64,000 bases of DNA from contig NZ_LTAW01000002.1 of assembly GCF_001639725.1 (NCBI RefSeq), forward strand, positions 372,001 through 436,000, written 5' to 3'. A program made the position numbers and the translations under genes. Below the pieces are notes generated by a model, which did not search any database, had not been told where the DNA came from, and worked only from the letters and a program-made list of their open reading frames with translations. Each line of letters opens with the position of its first letter. Positions within the stretch are counted from its first letter, which is position 1. This stretch comes from Marinomonas atlantica (GTDB taxonomy: Bacteria > Pseudomonadota > Gammaproteobacteria > Pseudomonadales > Marinomonadaceae). Below, one piece after another: positions 60,480 to 64,000 of the stretch.

Positions 60480-60683
60480 ATGTCCGAAGTGATCAAATTT
60501 AAAGTGCTTAAAGCCTTTCGTGCGGGGGGCAAGCTGGTGAAAGAGAAAAGCCAAATCAGCATTGGCGAACGCTTAACCAAAGCTGAAGCGCGTGCGCTGG
60601 TATCGCAAGGCAAGCTTGAGCCGGCTACTGCCGCCAAAGCTGCTGATGCCACTGATGATGGTGGAAAAGGCGACTCTAAATGA
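60480..60683 (+). CDS. Small phage protein between capsid and joining genes
   Basis: A 67-residue protein (MSEVIKFKVLKAFRAGGKLV, then SIGERLTKAEARALVSQGKL) with a lysine-rich body and an Ala/Asp/Gly tail. The pattern of a short beta segment and two helices is like small phage proteins found after the capsid gene, perhaps a connector or head-completion protein. GGAG lies 9 bases before ATG. Overlaps the next gene by four bases. Confidence 0.6.
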   Translation: MSEVIKFKVLKAFRAGGKLVKEKSQISIGERLTKAEARALVSQGKLEPATAAKAADATDDGGKGDSK

Positions 60684-61018
60684 GTTGGCGAGAAGAGGTG
60701 GCGTCTATGGACGCCGCTCTTATGGCTGAATTTGCCGATGAAGTCACGATATTGCCTGGCAATGCCATCGTGATGGGGATCTTTGAAGACCCAGCGATCG
60801 GCGGTTCTCTCAAGTCCGGCGGTCATGTTGTCGCGTCGCAAGGTTATGTGTTTATCCGCGATGAAGATGCAGAAGGCATTGATTACAAATCAGAGCTGAT
60901 TGTCATTGGCAAGCGTTGGAAAGTCGTTGCACCGCCACATCGTGACGGTACCGGAATGACCAAGTTTATTTTGGGTAAAGCAAATGAGCAGCAAAGACTC
61001 CCTGACGTTCAATATTGA
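60680..61018 (+). CDS. Head-tail joining protein (FII-like)
   Basis: A 112-residue protein resembling the lambda gpFII/phage attachment family: MAEFADEVTILPGNAIVMGI, then GYVFIRDEDAEGIDYKSELI and VAPPHRDGTGMTKFILGK. In lambda this protein caps the head and receives the tail. It overlaps the next gene by 35 bases. Confidence 0.7.
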   Translation: MSWREEVASMDAALMAEFADEVTILPGNAIVMGIFEDPAIGGSLKSGGHVVASQGYVFIRDEDAEGIDYKSELIVIGKRWKVVAPPHRDGTGMTKFILGKANEQQRLPDVQY

Positions 61019-61619
61019 TTTAGAAGAGGTCGCCGCGATCTCTTCTGTTCTTGAAGCCACGGAAACCCAAATGCTGGCAGCGTTCAATAGGGCGCTTTCT
61101 AGAACGCAAACAACAATGATGAAGCATTCTAGAAAGCTTCTTTCAGATGAGCTTGGGGCTAAATCTGCAAAGCGCTTACAGCGTCGAATTCAGTCCTTTA
61201 GATTGAGACGAGCTAAAAAAGGGCAGGTTGGAGATCTAAAGCTTTGGACTGGTCTTAACGATATTTCCGTTCAGTGGGTGAAGGGGCGAATGATTGCCAA
61301 GCGCAATGCAGGCGCTTCATTTTCATCAAGCAAGCTTGGAAAGCATCGTTATGATCGAGGGTTTATTTTTGAGCGAGAAGGTAAAAAGTACCTTTATGAG
61401 CGCGACTCAAAAGGCATTCGCGCTGCGAGAATACCAATACCGGACAGCATATCTAAAAAGCTCAGCGATGAGGTGTTGAGCATGCTTCCTGATGTGTTTA
61501 TGCACCACTTTGAAATCGACTTAAAGGGACGAGTTAAGACTGGGCTTATGAAGGTTGACTGGTGGACTGGCCGTGAGAAAGCGGCAGACAAGAAGGCTAG
61601 ATTGGAAAGGGGTGGTTAG
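60984..61619 (+). CDS. Minor tail protein Z-like
   Basis: A 211-residue basic protein. LEATETQMLAAFNRALSRTQ, then TTMMKHSRKLLSDELGAKSA, and FRLRRAKKGQVGDLKLWTGL fit the lambda gpZ/prophage tail-completion family. YLYERDSKGIRAARIPIPDS is a further typical element. The base composition is slightly more AT-rich than the neighbours, consistent with a mosaic origin. Confidence 0.65.
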   Translation: MSSKDSLTFNIDLEEVAAISSVLEATETQMLAAFNRALSRTQTTMMKHSRKLLSDELGAKSAKRLQRRIQSFRLRRAKKGQVGDLKLWTGLNDISVQWVKGRMIAKRNAGASFSSSKLGKHRYDRGFIFEREGKKYLYERDSKGIRAARIPIPDSISKKLSDEVLSMLPDVFMHHFEIDLKGRVKTGLMKVDWWTGREKAADKKARLERGG

Positions 61620-61621
61620 CA

Positions 61622-62143
61622 GTGGGTATTAATTTAAATGAACACGCTCAAGCCGTGATCTCTCATTTGACTGAGAAATTCAATGGCACTCTTCATTCGA
61701 TCGAAGAGTACCCAGATGAGTTTGGCAGTATTCAGGCGCCTTGCGCGTTCTTTGGGGTGTTGGATTGGGAGCGCGCGGAAGAGCAGCGCATGACGGGTGA
61801 GTTAACCGTCGATCTTAACTGCCAGTTGCTAATAGTCTTTGGCCAAGACGGCACAGTCTCTCAAAATGATGTGCGTAACCGTGCAATGGGAGCCTCGCTT
61901 TTTATTGATGATCAGAACTTTGGGTTGGATGCTGAGCCTGCGCGTTTTATCTCTGCTCAGCCGTTTGCGTTTGATCCAGACCTTGAGCAGTACGTAGTTT
62001 GGTCGGTGGATTTTAAACAAGAAATCGACATAGGTGTCGATCAGTTTGATGCGGTACCAGATTTCCAGCCGACGGGTATTTTTTTACGCGAAACAGTTTG
62101 TCGAACTGATGAGGATCCTGGCGAATATGTGGAGCTGACATGA
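61622..62143 (+). CDS. Phage tail terminator-like protein
   Basis: A 173-residue protein from GTG 61622, preceded by AAGGGGTGG. It has the size, acidic nature and gene position (before gpV) of tail terminator or completion proteins. QAPCAFFGVLDWERAEEQRM, then GELTVDLNCQLLIVFG and ARFISAQPFAFDPDLEQYVV are compatible with that fold, but no diagnostic motif was seen. Overlaps gpV by four bases. Confidence 0.5.
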   Translation: MGINLNEHAQAVISHLTEKFNGTLHSIEEYPDEFGSIQAPCAFFGVLDWERAEEQRMTGELTVDLNCQLLIVFGQDGTVSQNDVRNRAMGASLFIDDQNFGLDAEPARFISAQPFAFDPDLEQYVVWSVDFKQEIDIGVDQFDAVPDFQPTGIFLRETVCRTDEDPGEYVELT

Positions 62144-62748
62144 GCGAGATAGATTTTATCGTTAGAGATCTGCAGCGGCGTTTAGCCAACATGATCCGCC
62201 GTGGCACGATCCACAGCGTGGATTTTGAGTCCAATCCGCCGCTTGTAAAAGTCGAATACAAAAAAGACGTGATAAGTGGTTGGTTGCCATGGGTCGCGGG
62301 CCGCGTTGGTCATGCGGCCACTTGGGAGCCGATCAAAGTCGGTGAGCCTGTGCTGATATTATCCGAGTCGGGCGAAATGTCCGCAGGCGTGGTGTTGCCA
62401 TCGTTCCCCAGTATCGAAATGTCATTGCCGGATAACAAAGCAACAACACACGTCACTCGTTATGAAGACGGTACAACAGTCACATACGATCGTGAGGCGC
62501 ACAAATTGACAGTTGATGTTGTTGGCTCAGTGCATCTTGAAGCAGACGATAAGATCAGCGTGCAGTGCAAAAAGGCCACGGTCAATGCAGATCAAACGAT
62601 CAAGATCACGGCTGGCAGCACGATCACAGCCGATGGCTCCCAAATCAAGCTAAATGGTGGCACAGGCGTGGTCACCGGTGCTCATATTTGCATGGTGACA
62701 GGTAAACCGCACGGTGACTGCTCATCAACAGTGACAGCGGGGAAATAG
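62140..62748 (+). CDS. Baseplate assembly protein V (tail spike)
   Basis: A 202-residue P2 gpV-like protein. The N-terminal OB-fold reads MIRRGTIHSVDFESNPPLVK, WLPWVAGRVGHAATWEPIKV and GEPVLILSESGEMSAGVVLP. The C-terminal half is a repetitive beta structure (GSVHLEADDKISVQCKKATV, then TIKITAGSTITADGSQIKLN) that forms the trimeric membrane-piercing needle. This places the tail in the contractile P2 class. Confidence 0.9.
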   Translation: MSEIDFIVRDLQRRLANMIRRGTIHSVDFESNPPLVKVEYKKDVISGWLPWVAGRVGHAATWEPIKVGEPVLILSESGEMSAGVVLPSFPSIEMSLPDNKATTHVTRYEDGTTVTYDREAHKLTVDVVGSVHLEADDKISVQCKKATVNADQTIKITAGSTITADGSQIKLNGGTGVVTGAHICMVTGKPHGDCSSTVTAGK

Positions 62749-62749
62749 C

Positions 62750-62947
62750 ATGGCACTAGATCCAGAGAAACTAGCGCAAGATATTGAATCAGCAATGGCC
62801 GCGCGCGGGTTTGATCCCGTGGCGGAAAAATCCGCAGGACATCAATGGTGGCTGGCCTTCGCTGAGGGCATCGTCACTCACATCACTCAAAACGCTGAGG
62901 TGCCAGTCACTGGCGGCAGCTCAGCAGGCGCTTACAAAGTCACATAG
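62750..62947 (+). CDS. Small phage baseplate-region protein
   Basis: A 65-residue acidic protein (MALDPEKLAQDIESAMAARG, then WWLAFAEGIVTHITQNAEVP) that starts one base after the gpV stop. It ends in a Gly/Ser-rich tail with VTGGSSAGAYKV. Proteins of this size at this position occur in other phages with P2-like baseplates; the function is unknown. Confidence 0.6.
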   Translation: MALDPEKLAQDIESAMAARGFDPVAEKSAGHQWWLAFAEGIVTHITQNAEVPVTGGSSAGAYKVT

Positions 62948-62956
62948 TAGGTCAAT

Positions 62957-63295
62957 ATGTCCGGAATGAATGCAATCACAGGTGCCAGCCTTAGTGGTCT
63001 GGCTCACCTGCGACAAAGTGTGCGTGACATTTTGACTACGCCGATTGGCTCGCGGGTAATGCAGCGCGAATACGGCTCACGCTTGTTTGAGTTGATCGAT
63101 GCGCCCACCAATGCTGGAACGATCGCAGACATTATCGGTGCCACGGCGGATGCGCTGGCGAAGTGGGAGCCGCGCATCAAAGTGAAAAAAGTCGAAGTGA
63201 ATGCGGTCCAAGTCGGCCACATCACGGTCACAATTTATGGCGTTCAGCTGGTCGATGGCCAGCCGATCGCGCTTGAGGGGATAGAAATACGATGA
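62957..63295 (+). CDS. Baseplate assembly protein W (gp25-like)
   Basis: A 112-residue protein of the gpW/gp25 family. LAHLRQSVRDILTTPIGSRV, then MQREYGSRLFELIDAPTNAG is the family signature; KWEPRIKVKKVEVNAVQVGH lies in the C-terminal half. It belongs to the sheath-initiating part of the contractile baseplate. Overlaps gpJ by four bases. Confidence 0.92.
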   Translation: MSGMNAITGASLSGLAHLRQSVRDILTTPIGSRVMQREYGSRLFELIDAPTNAGTIADIIGATADALAKWEPRIKVKKVEVNAVQVGHITVTIYGVQLVDGQPIALEGIEIR

Positions 63296-64000
63296 GCGAA
63301 TTTACATCCATCGATCTCAGTCAACTATCTGCCCCAAGTGTCGTTGAGGTACTTTCTTACGACACGATTTTAGAAGAAATGAAAACTGCACTGGCGGTTG
63401 AGCTTGGCACTCGTGAATGGGATATGCCATCAGAGCCAATCGTCAAGCTGCTTGAGATCAGCGCATATCGAGAGCTGATTATTCGCCAGCGAGTCAATGA
63501 AGCAGCTAAGCAAACGATGCTGGCTTATGCATCTGGAACTACCCTCGATCATGAGGTTGCTAGATTTGGTGTGGAGCGTCTGGATGGCGAGACCGATGAG
63601 CAATTGAGATTTCGTGGCCAGCTTGCACTTGAGGGGTTTAGTACTGCTGGGCCAGAGGGGGCGTATATTTTTCATGCATTATCCGCTTCTAGCTTTGTAA
63701 AAGGGGTTTCTATTGAGGCTCCAAAGTTCGGGTATGCTGATTTAAGCGCAGAGCTACAAGCTCAGTTGGCTCCTGATGTTATCGTTTTGAAGGTGCTGGA
63801 TGATGTTGGGTTAGTTGATCCGCAGCCTGGGAATGTAGCGGTTAATCTGCTTTCTCGGGATGGTAATGGTGTTGCATCAACCGATTTGGTTAATGTGGTT
63901 GATAGTCATCTTGAGCATGAGGATGTGAGACCTGTTACCGATATTCCAGTTGTGAGGTCTGTAGAGATTTTGGAGTATCAAATTGATGCAGACTTATATT
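63292..64000 (+). CDS. Baseplate assembly protein J (3' end off window)
   Basis: ATG 63292 overlaps the gpW stop, and 236 codons are visible before the window ends. DILEEM-type start (YDTILEEMKTALAVELGTRE), LLEISAYRELIIRQRVNEAA, then AYASGTTLDHEVARFGVER are diagnostic of the P2 gpJ family, a baseplate wedge protein. FRGQLALEGFSTAGPEGAYI follows. The C-terminal part lies beyond the window. Confidence 0.92.
   Translation, partial: MSEFTSIDLSQLSAPSVVEVLSYDTILEEMKTALAVELGTREWDMPSEPIVKLLEISAYRELIIRQRVNEAAKQTMLAYASGTTLDHEVARFGVERLDGETDEQLRFRGQLALEGFSTAGPEGAYIFHALSASSFVKGVSIEAPKFGYADLSAELQAQLAPDVIVLKVLDDVGLVDPQPGNVAVNLLSRDGNGVASTDLVNVVDSHLEHEDVRPVTDIPVVRSVEILEYQIDADLY

Larger units (their letters stand above)
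35821..64000. mobile_element. Prophage (left part; lambda-like head, P2-like tail)
   Basis: From the lepA junction to the window end, nearly all genes are of phage type: integrase at the edge, a minus-strand early block, a two-HTH repressor, an early replication operon, lysis genes, terminase, head genes and P2-type baseplate genes. The visible part is about 28 kb; tail tube/sheath, tape measure and fibres must lie beyond 64,000. Apart from the terminator inside the late operon, no broken gene was seen, so it may be functional. Confidence 0.95.

Overview
The window looks like the chromosome of a marine, halotolerant gammaproteobacterium, probably Oceanospirillales and Marinomonas-like. This is inferred from gene content: a sodium-type flagellar stator (pomAB), a complete ectoine/5-hydroxyectoine operon with its own aspartokinase, a sodium-coupled NSS transporter and several c-di-GMP enzymes. 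It splits into two parts: ordinary chromosome (1 to about 35,820) and the left part of a prophage (about 35,821 to beyond 64,000).

Chromosomal part. A partial GGDEF protein and an SDR-like protein precede the isoprenoid operon xseB-ispA-dxs (minus strand), which is divergent from pomA-pomB. Then come dapB, a MarR regulator, and a photolyase cluster (FAD oxidoreductase, DUF523/DUF1722 protein, phrB) divergent from a MerR/CarH-like regulator with a perfect 11-bp inverted repeat in the shared promoter region. After a DUF2061 protein and an NSS transporter comes ectA-ectB-ectC-ectD-ask. Two large c-di-GMP proteins follow: GGDEF-EAL, and PhnD-like/PAS/PAS/GGDEF/EAL with a downstream HD hydrolase. 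The rest is a second MarR regulator, a Rieske protein, mrcB, an orphan periplasmic binding protein, glgA and glgC divergently arranged, a TraB/GumN protein and ribE. The region ends in the first 18-19 codons of lepA (EF4), cut exactly in the G1/P-loop by the prophage.

Prophage part. An integrase sits beside attL. A long minus-strand block of small early or accessory genes follows: an excisionase-like protein, an RdgC homologue fused to an FtsK-gamma domain, a possible CsrA-like protein, a LuxR-HTH membrane protein, an XRE protein, a SWIM-type zinc protein and a two-HTH repressor. The divergent early operon has a long leader with two intrinsic terminators and an Ash-like reading frame. It carries small DNA-binding proteins, a DUF2786 protein, O-like and P-like replication proteins, a half-length paralogue of the P-like protein, and a second tyrosine recombinase. 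A minus-strand cargo gene encodes a proteasome/HslV-like Ntn hydrolase. Next are holin, endolysin and a 55-aa protein, then a repeat-rich gap with six copies of AGAAAGGA just before the Nu1-like small terminase. The late operon combines a lambda-type head (GpA terminase, portal, fused protease-capsid, FII-like and Z-like proteins) with a P2-type contractile tail (gpV, gpW, gpJ; gpJ runs off the window).

Most unusual: the lepA integration site, the RdgC-FtsK-gamma fusion, the phage proteasome-like hydrolase, the repeat array at the presumed packaging site, two integrases in one prophage, and the terminator-rich early leader. No rRNA, tRNA, CRISPR array or insertion sequence was recognised. All assignments come from reading the sequence and from remembered family motifs; no database search was possible.
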